Positions 37,155-48,597 of a DNA stretch of 64,000 bases are shown one piece after another. The notes under the pieces were generated by a model. The model was not told the origin of the DNA and made no database searches. It worked only from the letters and a program-made list of their open reading frames with translations. Origin of the DNA: Amphirosellinia nigrospora (taxonomy: Eukaryota; Ascomycota; Sordariomycetes; Xylariales; Xylariaceae); assembly GCA_004123355.1 (NCBI GenBank), contig SCHM01000003.1, forward strand, positions 3,057,058 to 3,121,057, written 5' to 3'. Within the stretch, counting starts at the first letter, position 1, and each line of letters starts with the position of its first letter. Made by a program: the position numbers and the translations under genes.

Positions 37155-39080
37155 TCACGTTGCCTCTACGACATCTGGACCTAGCGAGGCGGGCATATGA
37201 ACAGCACCAGCAACAGCCTGAGCCCTATTGAGGACTCTTCCGACACGGGGGCCAGTGGAGTCTCCACGGTTGTTGAGGAGGGTCTGGATATCATCGATGT
37301 GTTGTTGGTGAAGCATCTCTTGGTATTTGGCCGGGTTGAGGATGGGCGTAAGTCGCCTAGTCTCGTAGAAACGACCTCGGATGCCGGACTCATTTACAGA
37401 CATGCTTTGGTTCACCGGTATCCATTCAACGCGGTAGCCACGGGCCCCGAGGACGGCGTCTCGGAATTCCTTCTCTCCCCGAAGGGCCGCTGGTAGTGAT
37501 GCTTGGTTGTGGGTATGCGGCTGTTGGGCCAACGAAGCATGTTGCAGCTTCCAGAGACTTCCCTCGAACACCAACGTCGTTCCTTCTCTGCTCACTATGA
37601 TTCTCTTGACGACCATCACCACGGGCATCCCCTTCTCCGCCACCTGATCCTGTTGCTCCCGTGGTAGCAGAATTCGCACCGCTTCCCCAACACAGATTTT
37701 CTCCGCACCGAGAAAGACACCGCCGAAATTGTCATAATTCTGCGATGGATCTGGAATAGGATTGAATGTAGAATAGCATTGATCCACCCGAGTAGCTGCC
37801 AATTTAGTTGCCTCAATTGCCAGCCCTTCCCGTCTAGAGGCGTCAGTATGGGCGCCGAATCTGTGCTCGAGGGCCTGCCAGTCAATCTGGGCTAAAGCTC
37901 GACCCCGGTACTCTTGTAGGCCGGGGTTTATCTGCGGAATACTAAATGCCAAGAATGGTCGGATGTCCACTTCCTCCTTAATGACTTCTTGCGTTTGATA
38001 TAGTGGGTGACCGAACGGGGTGATCGACAGGGTGGAAAGGGTCGGACCAGAGGCGAGAATCATGCCAACACGCCAAGAGTTGTTGTTTTTAAACCATACA
38101 ACTTCGCCTGCTCTAAATAATACATTATGGTCGTGGGTAGTTGGGTATGGAGTCTGAGAGGTAGGAGTGATTACCATTGGCTCTTGGCGAGGGGCGACTG
38201 CTTGAGCTTCATGTGAACCAGATTGCTGGGGAACATTAGGATGCAGAGGAACGCTAGGGTGTTGAGGAATGTTAGGCTGCTGGGGAATGTTAGGTTGCTG
38301 AGGGATGTTAGGTTGCTGAGGTACATTAAGTTGCTGAGGAACTGTTGAAGGACGGTTGATCGATTTCGGCTTGCCACTCGAGATCGCGGCTGTGTTCCTG
38401 TGCATTGATGCAGCAGTATTCGCATTGTTTGTTGATGTAGGCGGAGTTGCGTTGGTTGCAGCTGGCGGCGGTGCTTGTCCAGGGGTGGTACCATCTTCGT
38501 CTTTGCTGATTTACTGGTAATTGGCTTTGATCCAGAACAGAACTCACAAGCACAGTCGCCACGATCTTGAGACTCGCCGATGAGCCAGATAAGATGGGGA
38601 AGGAATTGGTTTGGGGACCGGAAATATTTACGAGCTTTACCGGCACCAGGCTCTTCGGGATAGCCGAAGAGATAGTAGTGCTTTGCTTGATGCTTCTTCT
38701 TATCCTCTTTAGCTACAGAGAGAGATTAGTGCCTGCGGTTAACGGAGGGCATGGTATGGTTATACCTTGATACCATCTCAGATGGTAATGGGCCGGAAAG
38801 TCTTGTAGGAAATAGAGTCCACCTACACCTTGTTAGAATCAAGGCCGCTTTCCCAATTGCATGTACTTACTTGCTCCAGGCATTAGTTCCGAGGCTAAAG
38901 CCTGGCCAAGCTTGTTCTGCCACTCGATGATTGGTTTGGCGCCCTCTTCAACCTTTTCGTATTGACTGTATTCAGACGGCATCTCCGTGCCATCGCTTCG
39001 CCAAAGCAGGAAGGGGTGGCATTCGAAGACTGGAACTCATTGTCCGTGAGCTTCGATTCTTTAGTTCTTTTGGACGCCAT
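37155..39080 (-). CDS. Clr2-like transcription-silencing protein
   Basis: Resembles the cryptic loci regulator Clr2, which in fission yeast belongs to the SHREC nucleosome-remodelling/histone-deacetylase complex that silences heterochromatin. Three exons: 39080-38871, 38822-38766 and 38712-37155, about 608 residues. The N-terminal Clr2 region shows EYSQYEKVEEGAKPIIEW, LYFLQDFPAHYHLRWYQ, HYYLFGYPEEPGAGKARKYF, SPNQFLPHLIWLIGESQDRG and a CACEFCSG pair. A Pro/Gln linker of NIPQQP-type repeats (coded at about 38230-38345) precedes the C-terminal domain (LFRAGEVVWFKNNNSWRVGM to GYRVEWIPVNQ). Two missing bases break the frame, at 39003-39005 (TTTT read as TTT on the coding strand) and 38502-38504 (AAAA read as AAA); adding both makes the exon sum 1827, divisible by three. 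Divergent from the SDR at 40461. Confidence 0.78.
38230..38345 (-). repeat. 18-bp coding minisatellite (NIPQQP units)
   Basis: Tandem near-identical 18-base units, seen on the plus strand as GGTTGCTGAGGGATGTTA-like repeats. They encode about six Asn/Ser-Ile/Val-Pro-Gln/His-Pro hexapeptides in the linker of the Clr2-like protein. Such arrays vary in length between strains. Confidence 0.85.
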
Positions 39081-40460
39081 TGTTGTGTTCAGCCGATAAG
39101 CATATGACGAAGTAGATGCAGATACATCAAGTTACTTTTATCGCAGCGGATGTCACATGTATAAGTCACGTTTTCGCCCTCAAAATTTCGGTGTAAACTG
39201 CTGGGAATATGCGAGGTACTAAGGTGATTCTGTGGTAGGAGGACTCTCCTTGAACCTCTTCGTGGGTGTGCCAAGAAAAGGTAGTGGTGTGCTGAGTAGG
39301 GGCAATCCCTAAAGTTGTTTTCCGTGTAATAATGGTTGGCCTAATCCTCGCGGCTTGGTGACCAACTTCTCATAATCTGTCTTTAGGTACTTCGAAGGCC
39401 ATACAAAGGAAGACGGATGCCGGACGACCGATTGTTGCTGAGGGAGCAAGGCAGTCACAGTACCCAGAGACACAGCCCTAATTCTCGTGGACAGAGACAG
39501 ATCATGGGAAACACAGTAGATACAAGCGAACAGGTAGTATAGGCTTCAGTGAGGCGCGGTTCTCATCGGGTCAGATGCTGTCTTCAAGGAGCCATGGATG
39601 TCGATGCGCGTCTGTGAAACTATAAGCAAAGGTGGTTGCGGCGATGACATTGACTTGTGAAGACTTTGAACGCACTCATTAATAGATTTCTGTTTCATAT
39701 TATGTGTGCTGTTGTTGTTGTTGTTTGGATTCATATGGCTAAGACGTGATGTGGTATGATTGGATGAGAATCTCGAAGAATCGCTTGTCTTGGGCAATTG
39801 CTGCCGCCATTGGCTGGAACCTAAGCTGCGCCACAACGTGTACTCACAGAAGGTGCATTGTGTGGCTGATGCCCAGGGTGATGATGGTAATACAAGAGTA
39901 CTATATAAATTCCACATTAATGTACCCAGGTATCATCATGGGTTGACGGACGGGCTTAAAGAAGTTTCGATTATTACTAAGGAAGATTTGAAAATGTGAA
40001 ATGAATTTGGGTATGCAAGTCGTGCTTCCTCGTGTTCTATACCACGACCCCTGCAAATATGGATTTAACGGACCTCAACACCGGGCTTTGTCAGCTTACA
40101 AACTTGCGTGCATTGAGTGATAGTAACCCTTTGGAGGCGGCACTGATAAGATTTTACTACGAAAATCGCACTTGTCTAGCTCTCTGCAGGCTTTAGGTTG
40201 CATAGCCAGTTGAATTATCTTCGTACAACATGGATGGTCCCTCACGGGGTTAAAGAACATAGCTCCGGATATCTGTAGCACCGAAGGTTCGCGATGTGAT
40301 ATGTTGACGAAAATGACGATGGTGAGGCCTGGGGCCAGATGGCCTATTATAAAAGGAGAGGGTTCGTCGGGGATGCGAGTAAATATACTCATTATCATCA
40401 TCATCATCATCAAAAACACTTGCGATTAAAACTTCTGTCTAAAGACTAGCAAAGAGAACA
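39081..40460. other. Shared upstream region between divergent Clr2-like and SDR genes
   Basis: About 1.4 kb without a convincing gene. A GTT repeat lies at about 39710-39725 and an ATC repeat at about 40388-40411. A 123-codon open frame on the minus strand (39546-39917) includes the GTT repeat as poly-Asn and is probably chance. Likely holds both promoters. Confidence 0.5.
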
Positions 40461-41510
40461 ATGGCGGCCCTACAATAGACAAACTGAAGGCTTACAACTC
40501 GTCCACGAGTTTGCCAACCAGGTCAGAAACAGAACTTGTAAGTTCGGCAATCAGAGTACCTCGGATGGACTACATGTTTCTAACATAGATCAGTTCTCAT
40601 AACTGGACCGACACCTGGAGGTCTCGGTGCTGAGACAGCCATCTCTCTCGCAGCTGAGCATCCAGCGCTGATCATCCTCGTGGGACGATCACAAGCTAAG
40701 GCACAGCCGACGATCGATTCGATCAAGGGTGCCAGCGCAGACGTGAAGGTGAAGTTCGTCGAGACCGAGCTCTCGTCTCTCAAGAGCGTGCGGGCGGCTG
40801 CGCAGACCATCCTTGACGACAAGGAGATCACGAAAATTGACGTCGTCATCAACAATGCTGCGGTTATGGCCTCTCCCCAGATGCAAACAGAGGACGGGCT
40901 GGACTACCAATTCGGGATCAACCACCTCAGTCACTTCGTACTAACGAATAAGATCATGCCTAAAATTCTCGCGGCTGGCCCAGGGGCAAGGATTGTCAAC
41001 GTTTCTAGCTCAGGGCACCGCTACACCGGAATTCGTTTCCACGACCCGAACTTCACCGCGCCTGGTTCGTATAAGGAGTTTGCAGGCTACGGGCAGGCTA
41101 AGACGGCCAACATCTTGTACACGGTGGAGCTCAACAAGCGACTCGCATCTCGTGGTATCCGCGCCTACGCCCCGACACCCGGCAGCGTCTCGACTAACTT
41201 GTCAGTCTACATGAAGGCCCTTGGTGATAAGGCAATGGAGCTCCTCGATGATGCAGCTTGGAAGATAAATGGTATCTCGATTGCTGAGACACGCATCCGC
41301 GACCCGCCGAAGTCTTTGCAGCAGGGTAGCGCGTCGCTCATTCGCCCAGCAATTGACCCTAATCTGATCAACGAGAAGGGTGTGTTCATTGACGACGCCA
41401 ATTTGACAACTGATCCAAAGGATGTCAAATCGTGGGCAACAGACCCTGAACTGGCAGAGAAGTGTTGGAAGCTCAGCGAGGAACTAGTTGGCGAGAAATT
41501 CGATATTTAG
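40461..41510 (+). CDS. Short-chain dehydrogenase/reductase (retinol-dehydrogenase-like)
   Basis: NAD(P)-dependent oxidoreductase of the classical SDR family; substrate unknown. Two exons: 40461-40521 and 40589-41510, about 327 residues, close to the usual 320-340 of this subgroup. The Rossmann motif is VLITGPTPGGLGAE (TGxxxGxG form). Then come VVINNAAVMASP (NNAG-type), FGINHLSHFVLT, the catalytic serine in IVNVSSSGHR, and the YxxxK pair in YGQAKTANIL. The start reads MAAPTIDKLKAYN if one C is restored: the run at 40468-40470 has CCC where CCCC is needed, and this makes the exon sum 984, divisible by three. As printed, the ATG at 40461 meets a stop at the sixth codon. The 276 codons from 40680 are open but lack the cofactor motif, so they are not the full protein. 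Confidence 0.85.
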
Positions 41511-41789
41511 GCCTATTATCTTTGATTAGTCTATTGCTTGTAGGTGGCGAAGACGGTTCATAGCCAGGTCAATTAAATTCAAGAAAAGTACCTAAGTGTA
41601 AGAATGAAGCTGCTTGAGCCACACCTATAGGTCGAGACCCATAGTACCTTATGTGGGTACTGGGTACCTGAGTACATCCGTAACACCGGGCCCCTTACAC
41701 CCGACCGGTGGCTCTTGCGGCTTCATATGAAAGTAATCTGAGCTGCACTCGTGGGGTCACGCCACGCCGCGTTGCAATCACCAAACATA

Positions 41790-42391
41790 ATGCTATCTTT
41801 CATATTAATACAAAATCGGCAGTGAGTAACACGCAGCGCGCATTGGCGTGGTAGTCTAAGTATGGGATTCGCTAACTCGAGCCCGATATACAGGGCAAGA
41901 CCCGGCTCGCGAAGTGGTACGTGCCATACACCGATGACGAGAAGATCAAATTGAAAGGCGAGGTAGGGCTGGATTCTCTCTTTCCTATCGCTTGCGTTCC
42001 GGGCCATCTGCGACTTTCCCCCGTATATGTTAAGGACCAAGACTAACACACCCGGTCTCGCCGCAGGTCCACCGCCTCGTAGCGCCCGCGACCAGAAATA
42101 CCAGTCGAACTTCGTCGAGTTCCGGAACCACAAGGTCGTATACCGGCGGTACGCGGGCCTCTTCTTCTGCGCCTGCGTCGAACAACGAACGAGCTGGCCT
42201 ATCTCGAGGCCATCCACTTCTTCGTCGAGGTCCTCGACGCCTTCTTCGGCAACGTGTGCGAGCTCGACCTCGTCTTTAATTTCTATAAGGTCTACGCCAT
42301 CCTCGACGAGGTCTTCCTCGCCGGCGAGATCGAGGAGACGAGCAAACAAGTTGTGCTCACGCGACTCGAGCATCTGGACAAGCTAGAATGA
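41790..42391 (+). CDS. APS2: AP-2 complex subunit sigma
   Basis: Small subunit of the clathrin adaptor AP-2, which selects cargo at the plasma membrane for endocytosis. Exons are 41790-41821, 41894-41962 and 42067-42391, about 142 residues, as in other fungi. Exon 1 reads [11 protein letters not shown], followed by [93 protein letters not shown] and [11 protein letters not shown], all nearly identical to family members. Three single-base losses are inferred: at the exon 1 donor (GG read as G, near 41821), at 42085-42087 (CCCC read as CCC) and near 42181 before NELAYL. With these, the exon sum is 429, divisible by three. Such strong conservation on both sides of each break argues against a dead gene. 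Confidence 0.93.
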
Positions 42392-43241
42392 ACACGAAGA
42401 GTAGACGGACCGCGTAGGGATCGTCGTGAGTCGTCATCGTCATCCATGCCCAGCACAATTTTTAGTGTCGTGTAGTTTGGTGCGGCGAGCGAGGGCCAGA
42501 CTAGAGGGAAAGAATCGCCATGTTTGCCATTGTATGAGGCCAATTCATGACATGAGAGCCGACGTATACTTGAGCTGGCGTTCGAGGCAAAGGCGTTAGG
42601 AGTTCACGTACAACAAGCGAGCATTATCCATTACTGGAAATTGAATGTACAATCCAGTAGTTGAACGGAACGGGGACTGCATGGTTGCTCCTCATCGACA
42701 TATAAGTAATTTTAGTAACTCTACAAAAAATCATTTCTCTCTCTACTGAACGTGTCACTGCAAAGCGTAGGTGCCGAGGTGATGGATGGTGTGCCTATAA
42801 CTAATTCATTCCTTTTTGGATTGCCTATTGTACTTGGCTAAAGCTAACGGCTCTCTCGGAAGGCAGTGTTCCTCTTGCTTGTAATCTTGATTTGTGCGTA
42901 TCTAATTGATTGCATTGTTCCAGTACATTCAACGCTTTTCGAGGCGAACATATCATGGAAATCTGCACGAGGATAGATTTCCTTCGCCAATACCATTACC
43001 AACTGTCTTTCGCAAGGCAAGTATAGGCAGTGGCGCAGAGCGATGTTGTACAGTACATATGTGTTAGCGATGAAGTATTCTTCGACTCAAATCCTTGCGC
43101 CTCGGTTGAGACTAAGCTTTAGCTGTTCTTCTCATCATATTCTGCCCCATCATTCGCTCATTAGAAGGGAGGGTCCAGTGAACGGCGGCAGTCCCGTGTG
43201 CCCGCTCATCGCGACACGTCTAAAGTTCTCGGATCTCTCCA
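42392..43241. other. 3' spacer between convergent AP-2 sigma and zinc-knuckle genes
   Basis: About 850 bases with no recognised gene. It holds the 3' ends of both convergent transcription units. Confidence 0.5.
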
Positions 43242-45209
43242 TCATTTGGCTGGCAGTTTTGCGGTTGACTCTGCTGTTGATAATAGGGTTCTCTCGCGTG
43301 CGAAAAAGAATACAATCTCAGGGCGAAATGGAGGAGATTGAACTAATTGATACTTAGGATCAGGAGTTGTCTCTATCGGGGGCGACTCAAGTTCGATGGC
43401 CATATCAGAGCAACCGTTGCCTTCCATACAATCTTGCATTGCATGGCCACCCCCATCTTCTGACTCGTTCTCACAGGTATTTGCTTCCGTGCATTGGGAA
43501 ATACTTCTATTTTTCGACATAATGTCGGCGGCCAGATCGCATAGAAAGTTCTCGGCCTCCAGTTCGACCTGACTATAGTCGTCTGGAGCTACCGCCATGG
43601 AAGAAAGTGCAGACGAGATTACCTCCTCTCCGCTGATCGAGTTGGCATTCGTATGCTGTTGATGACTGGTTTTAGGCGAAAATGATGAAGATTTAGGCGG
43701 TATCTCACTCTCATCGTCATATGCGAGCCTACCTTCGTCGGTGTTTGTTACCCTATCCAAGTCTCTATGTTTTCGCGGTTTGCTTACACGGGGGGAGCGG
43801 TAACGATATAAGGGTGGAGGGGTACTAGAACGGCGTCCGAAGCGAAAAGGATCATCCCACGACCGGGACGAAGACCCTCTTTCCTTAGCATTGTCTAAGC
43901 TCGTACGCAATTCTCGAGTGAGACGACACGTGCTGTATATGGTGACATGTCTAATTCATCCATGTGTCGCCATCTACGCCTCTCATCCTCATGTTGAGTT
44001 TGAGTCGTAATGGTATTCAGGAGTACGAGATCGAAAGCGATCCCAAGAGCGTCGTTCCGGACTACGAGATCGGTTTGGTCTCGAAGTCGTGTCTCTGATG
44101 GCTCTCTAGAATAGTGGTGACTCCGACTGCTTCTGGTCGGTGTTCGAAATTCTCGGGTTTCGGTTATAGCATGTTCGCGTTGTTTCGTCAAGGAGCCTTC
44201 GTGAGGGTTCTTTGAGCACAAGGTCGCAAAATGGTTACCCTTTTGGCCACAAAAGTTACACCGGTAGTCATTTGCCGGCGCTTGGTCAAAATGAGGATTA
44301 AGATTTGTAGGACAGTGCTGAATCCAGTGTCCTATAAATGGATTAATCAACGAATTAACAGCATCTGCTAGAGCTATCCTACCTGGCTCCTGACATCGTC
44401 TGCAATATAGTTCCTTGGCGGAGTAGATAGGTCTAGATCATCATGAACTTATATCTACGACGCGACCGCGACGGTTAGCTCGCGTCGCTGCTCGCCGCAT
44501 TTCTGCGTCTGGAGAAGAGTTTACTACGATAGTTCCTGCAATGTGGTGGTCGGATCATCTGTGTCAGCATCTTGCGAATCATTCGGATATTGAGAGAGGA
44601 TAGCATCAGCCGTTGGAGGTTTGTTAAAATGGCCAAGGTTATCTGTTTCAATTATATCGGCCTTTATTGGAAAATCAGATGCTGGGTTGCACGTGAAGGT
44701 GTGTCCTGACCTATGTCCTGTCGTAGGTCAGCGCTCTCCTTCTCAACTCTCACATGATTATCTTTTCGCTCGCATAAAGGACTCGGCGAATGGCTCTGTT
44801 CCCTCAGCCTGCCGGCAATCAACGAGGGCGCGCTCCTGTTTTCCGAAAATGTTGGTTGGAAAATAGGAGGTGTAATCCTGTTGGGTAATGAGGTACCTGC
44901 GCCTATTGCTGGGTTCTCAATGGTGTCCTTTTTAAGCCACCTTGAACACTTCGTCTACTTGTGTCAAATGAAAAGGGTCAATATGCACATGACTGTTGCA
45001 TTGAAGCAGATCAACAAAGCTCTCTAAAGGTGGTGATCTTGAGTATGACGTCTTGTTTATCTGCTCATTGAGCACCTCATGAGGATATCGAAGAGTTGAC
45101 GAGAGGCGTTGGTCAAGATACCCTCGTGGATTTTTGCCTCAAGGTCCTTGAGCGACATAACCTGGAGTGTCTTATTGTCAAGAGCTTTGAGACTTTTTTC
45201 CAGCTCCAT
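43242..45209 (-). CDS. CCHC zinc-knuckle protein
   Basis: A fungal protein with two CCHC zinc knuckles that probably binds RNA or single-stranded DNA. The likely start is MELEKSLKALDN at 45209, opening a helical N-terminal region. The first knuckle CRRCQEPGHWIQHC is split by an intron at 44332-44382, and CNFCGQKGNHFATLC follows about 20 residues later. The C-terminal half is rich in Arg/Ser (SSSRSWDDPFRFGRRSS) and acidic residues, without a known domain. At least six frame breaks occur, most explained by one missing base, for example near 44684-44686 (CCCC read as CCC) and 44415 (AAA read as AA before GGAACTA). The exact exon structure upstream of 44400 is therefore unsure. The related Mpe1 family has one knuckle plus RING/DWNN domains, which I do not see here. 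Confidence 0.65.
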
Positions 45210-46647
45210 CTTGAGGCGAAATAGAAAACCGTGCAATTAGACCAGCTAGACTATCAGACAGTCCAAATATAGTTATAAAAGGTGGTTACGGGTCTTGATG
45301 CCCTTTACCGAAACGAGACGTTTTCAATAGTGATGGTGATTGGTTGCGTGCTCCGTTTGCTCTTGCTTCAACTCGGCATCAAGGCTACTGCTGCACGGCT
45401 GCTGTTGACGAAGCCGTACTACCGACGGTGGTAGCTTCCTTGAGATATGGTTCTCTGTATGCCTGAGTTTGGGGTGGATATTATGCCAATAAAACGGAGA
45501 GATGGACGATTTCCCAATGTCGCCAGAATAAAGGGCACGAGACATCAATTCGTGGTGGAGTTTGGTAGGTTCCAATGCCACGAGATGTATGGCAGAGAAG
45601 AGAGTAAAAACTTCACTCTTCCTGTGTAGCTTGAATCTATGTGACCTCAACAAGTGCAGTATATAACCGAAGCAAGAACATGTGATGATAGCACTCCAGC
45701 TGAGAATATGTTAAGAAGGAAGGCGCGCATTGGGGCTTGACCGCAACTCATGCAAACATAACTTTGTGCAGCAATACTGATAGCCGATCTACGTAGTACC
45801 TAGGTAGGTAAGATAGACAGGGCCGAATCCTCAGTCTCAACCGTGTTCAGGCTGCTGCTTATAAGGAGGTACCTTAGGTACTAGGCAGGTCAGTACCTAC
45901 CTACCTAGGTAGTAGGTAGTAGCAGATACGAAGCAAGTGCTTTCCCCCGAGACTTGAGGTCCCTAGACTACATAGGTAATCTACGATTGAGCAGGTAGTA
46001 CCTCCTTACCACATTATACTCCACGCAAGGTACCTACTTAGACAACAGGTACCCTCTGCTGAAGTAATGGAATAGTAAATAGGTATATAAAATGCGCTAC
46101 ATGCTGGAAGCAGTTGCTCTGTAGTTTAGTCGGCCGTTTTAGTTGTTAGAAAGGCAGAAAGACGCAGTTTCTACTACCCGTGACAAGAGATTCGTGGGTG
46201 AGTATCAGACGTGCGCCAGTTCCATACGTCCCATCCCAAAATATCTCTTCGTTGCTTTTGGGGCCATGGAATAATAAGTTGGATATGAGACACCCAGGAT
46301 GTTATTGCTGATTGACAACTAAAAGTTCTCGGTCTAATTCCGGGTCGGTAACCCCCTATGCAGTTACCCGTGAGCGAGACGAAAACAGCACTCCAGGTGT
46401 GTCAGTGGTGATAAACATGATTCAACTATAGTACTAAATGGAAGGCATTAAGTAAATTTCTCTTGAAAAAAGGGCCTGTTTATCATCGTGCCTAGGTAAG
46501 CTGATCATGATGTATGCCTGACGCTTCGTGCCGTAGGAATTAAACATATCCATGGCCCCCAATTCATTGGATTGGAGTTTCTACTTATTAAATGGCCCAT
46601 AAGTGATTGAGGTTTTAGACACACTAATCAAAATGGGACATAATGAA
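45210..46647. other. Intergenic region with GGTAGGTA/CCTACCTA tracts
   Basis: About 1.4 kb with no recognised gene. A dense cluster of interleaved CCTACCTA, GGTAGGTA and GGTACC motifs lies at about 45795-45915 and again near 46015-46050. This lies upstream of the zinc-knuckle gene and downstream of IST1. Confidence 0.5.
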
Positions 46648-47834
46648 TTATCGTTTCAAGGCAGCAAATCGTGCTGCTAATTCGTTAACATCAGGGATAC
46701 CAGTGCCCTTCCCCTCATCACGCGGCTTTGCGAGACCAGATTCAACCATTTTCTTGTTCGGCTTGATCTCCATCGTGTTTAATGTGACCTTCGGACGAGG
46801 ATTTTCCGTTGAAGGACTTGAGGGATTTACATGTAATGGATTACTTGATCCAAGTGTTCGTGGTGGTGTGGCCCGGCTTAGGTCTTCCCTCTCCTGCGCC
46901 GCTTTGCTATCGGCTGGTAAATCCGTGCTAGAGATTTTGTGTGCTTGGCCGCCGCCAGGGCCCTCGCCATCATCATCATTGTTGAGTTCTTCATCTATAA
47001 GCTCGGGCGGTTGTCCAAGCTCTCTCGTCCCTTTTGGCCAGTCGATTCCGTAGGCCTTCGCAATCTCTTCGAGGTACCCCTGAACTAGTTCGGGCTTTGG
47101 AGGAGTCACACTCAACTTCTTAATTACCTTCTCAGACACAGAACCATCTGAATTTTCCATAGCAACTAACACGAACTCTTTTCCAAACCTCTCTCCAAAG
47201 AGTGCGCGAACTTGTTGCAGCTCCTTTATTTCCGTCCTGGGTGCAGCATAGATTATACTCTTGACAGCTTCTTCAAGACCCGGATCACATGTCGGGCTTT
47301 CGAGGAGGGCAGCTCGCGCGAGAAGAAGTTCACAGTATAATTCGAGGATCTCATGGAGTTCAGTATTGATATCTGATCGGATAATGTTCTCTGTTCTTAT
47401 TCTCGCGGACTCGATCTTGCCAACTTCTAAGAGCTGAGCCACTGCAGCACTCGTGGTTAGCAAATACCATGTCAAGGAGCTGCAACTAATAGAGCGCGTA
47501 GAACGTTTTAAAGAAAAGTGGTTTTGAAAAGTGGTTTAATAATGTCGCGAAAGAGAATCCCTAGCGGCTATTGATCACTGTGCCTCTTGAGAAAACCGGG
47601 AGAAGAAGTGAAGAACACTAAACAACTTACTAGCTCTTCGTTGTGCCCTTCCCATGGACTCATCTCGCTGTTGGACCATACGAAGCCGGGCAATAGATAA
47701 TTTAAGCTGTACCTTAAGCTTCGCCTAAATAGCCAATCATCTTAGTGGTGCGTCGAGGTACAAGTGCGAAGGCTAGGTAACTATAGCTTTGAGATAGGGT
47801 CGATACTCACAACTATTGTTATAGGGGGAGGCAT
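46648..47834 (-). CDS. IST1: IST1, ESCRT-III-associated regulator of Vps4
   Basis: Increased sodium tolerance 1 homologue. It binds Did2 and Vps4 and tunes ESCRT-III disassembly in multivesicular body sorting. Three exons: 47834-47811, 47724-47631 and 47441-46648, giving 912 bases and 303 residues with no frame break. The helical ESCRT-III-like core reads KLKVQLKLSIARLRMVQQRD, AMAQLLEVGKIESARIR, ENIIRSDINTELHEILELYC, LLLARAALLE and ELQQVRALFGERFGKEFVLV. The C-terminal half is low in complexity and ends DVNELAARFAALKR, a typical MIT-interacting (MIM1-like) helix for Vps4 binding. Divergent from the transporter at 48598. It is the cleanest gene model in the window. Confidence 0.93.
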
Positions 47835-48597
47835 TTGAATACGCTAAGGACCGGAGGGCAGTTTCGTGCTGTGAGGCAACGTGGATGCTCGAGCAGACAC
47901 AGTTTGAAAGAGGATGTTGAAGGTTGGATTTGGTACGAAATGCGACACGAATGCGCCAGGCAGCGAACCCCGCCAAAAACAGCTGTCGTCACAGGCGAAA
48001 GCGTAAGGCACTGGCTGCAGCTACACTCAGCCATGTACCTCAGCCAGGTACCTTCATGCTGCCCCCTAAATATGGGTCATATAGAGCATTTCGAACGCCC
48101 ATTGGCTGCTGATACATATACCCAGCCAGTTCATCAAGTAGAGGGGCAGCCTAAAGATCGCCCACACTAGGTAGCGTCTGTCACATGGGTAACCAACTAC
48201 CTCATGCTGCAGAAGCTATCTGCAAGACGACCCTTTTACAAAATTAAAGATACGCCCTCACAACAAGCTGTACGAAGATCTCGTGAGCTCCTAAGGCAGG
48301 TAGATAAATACCCCATAATTTCCCTGTAGCATTGACTCTCAATCTTCCTTATGCTTGCTCATCGAAATCACGTCCATTTTCAACAGTTCCTGAGCACCGC
48401 CAGCCATTGGCTGCTCGCTTCTCTCGTTCTATCAAGTCTCTTATACATTACTCACCCTATACCCGCGTTGGCCAACCACCCCGCCCCCTTCACCAGTACA
48501 CCCACTGGTGGAACAAGGCTGTCAGAGCCATGAGTGAGCCTAAATCTCGTTAAGTTCAGAGAGAGCAGGCTTCATCTCGACCGTACTGTGAAAGAAA
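47835..48597. other. Bidirectional upstream region of IST1 and the transporter
   Basis: About 760 bases between divergent starts. Short open frames on both strands lack family resemblance; this is presumably shared promoter DNA. Confidence 0.5.

Noticed and set aside
39546-39917. 123-codon minus-strand frame with poly-Asn
   Set aside because: The poly-Asn stretch comes from a GTT microsatellite; no other support for coding.
41723-42373. 216-codon minus-strand frame
   Set aside because: Antisense shadow of AP-2 sigma, whose plus-strand exons match the family nearly residue for residue.
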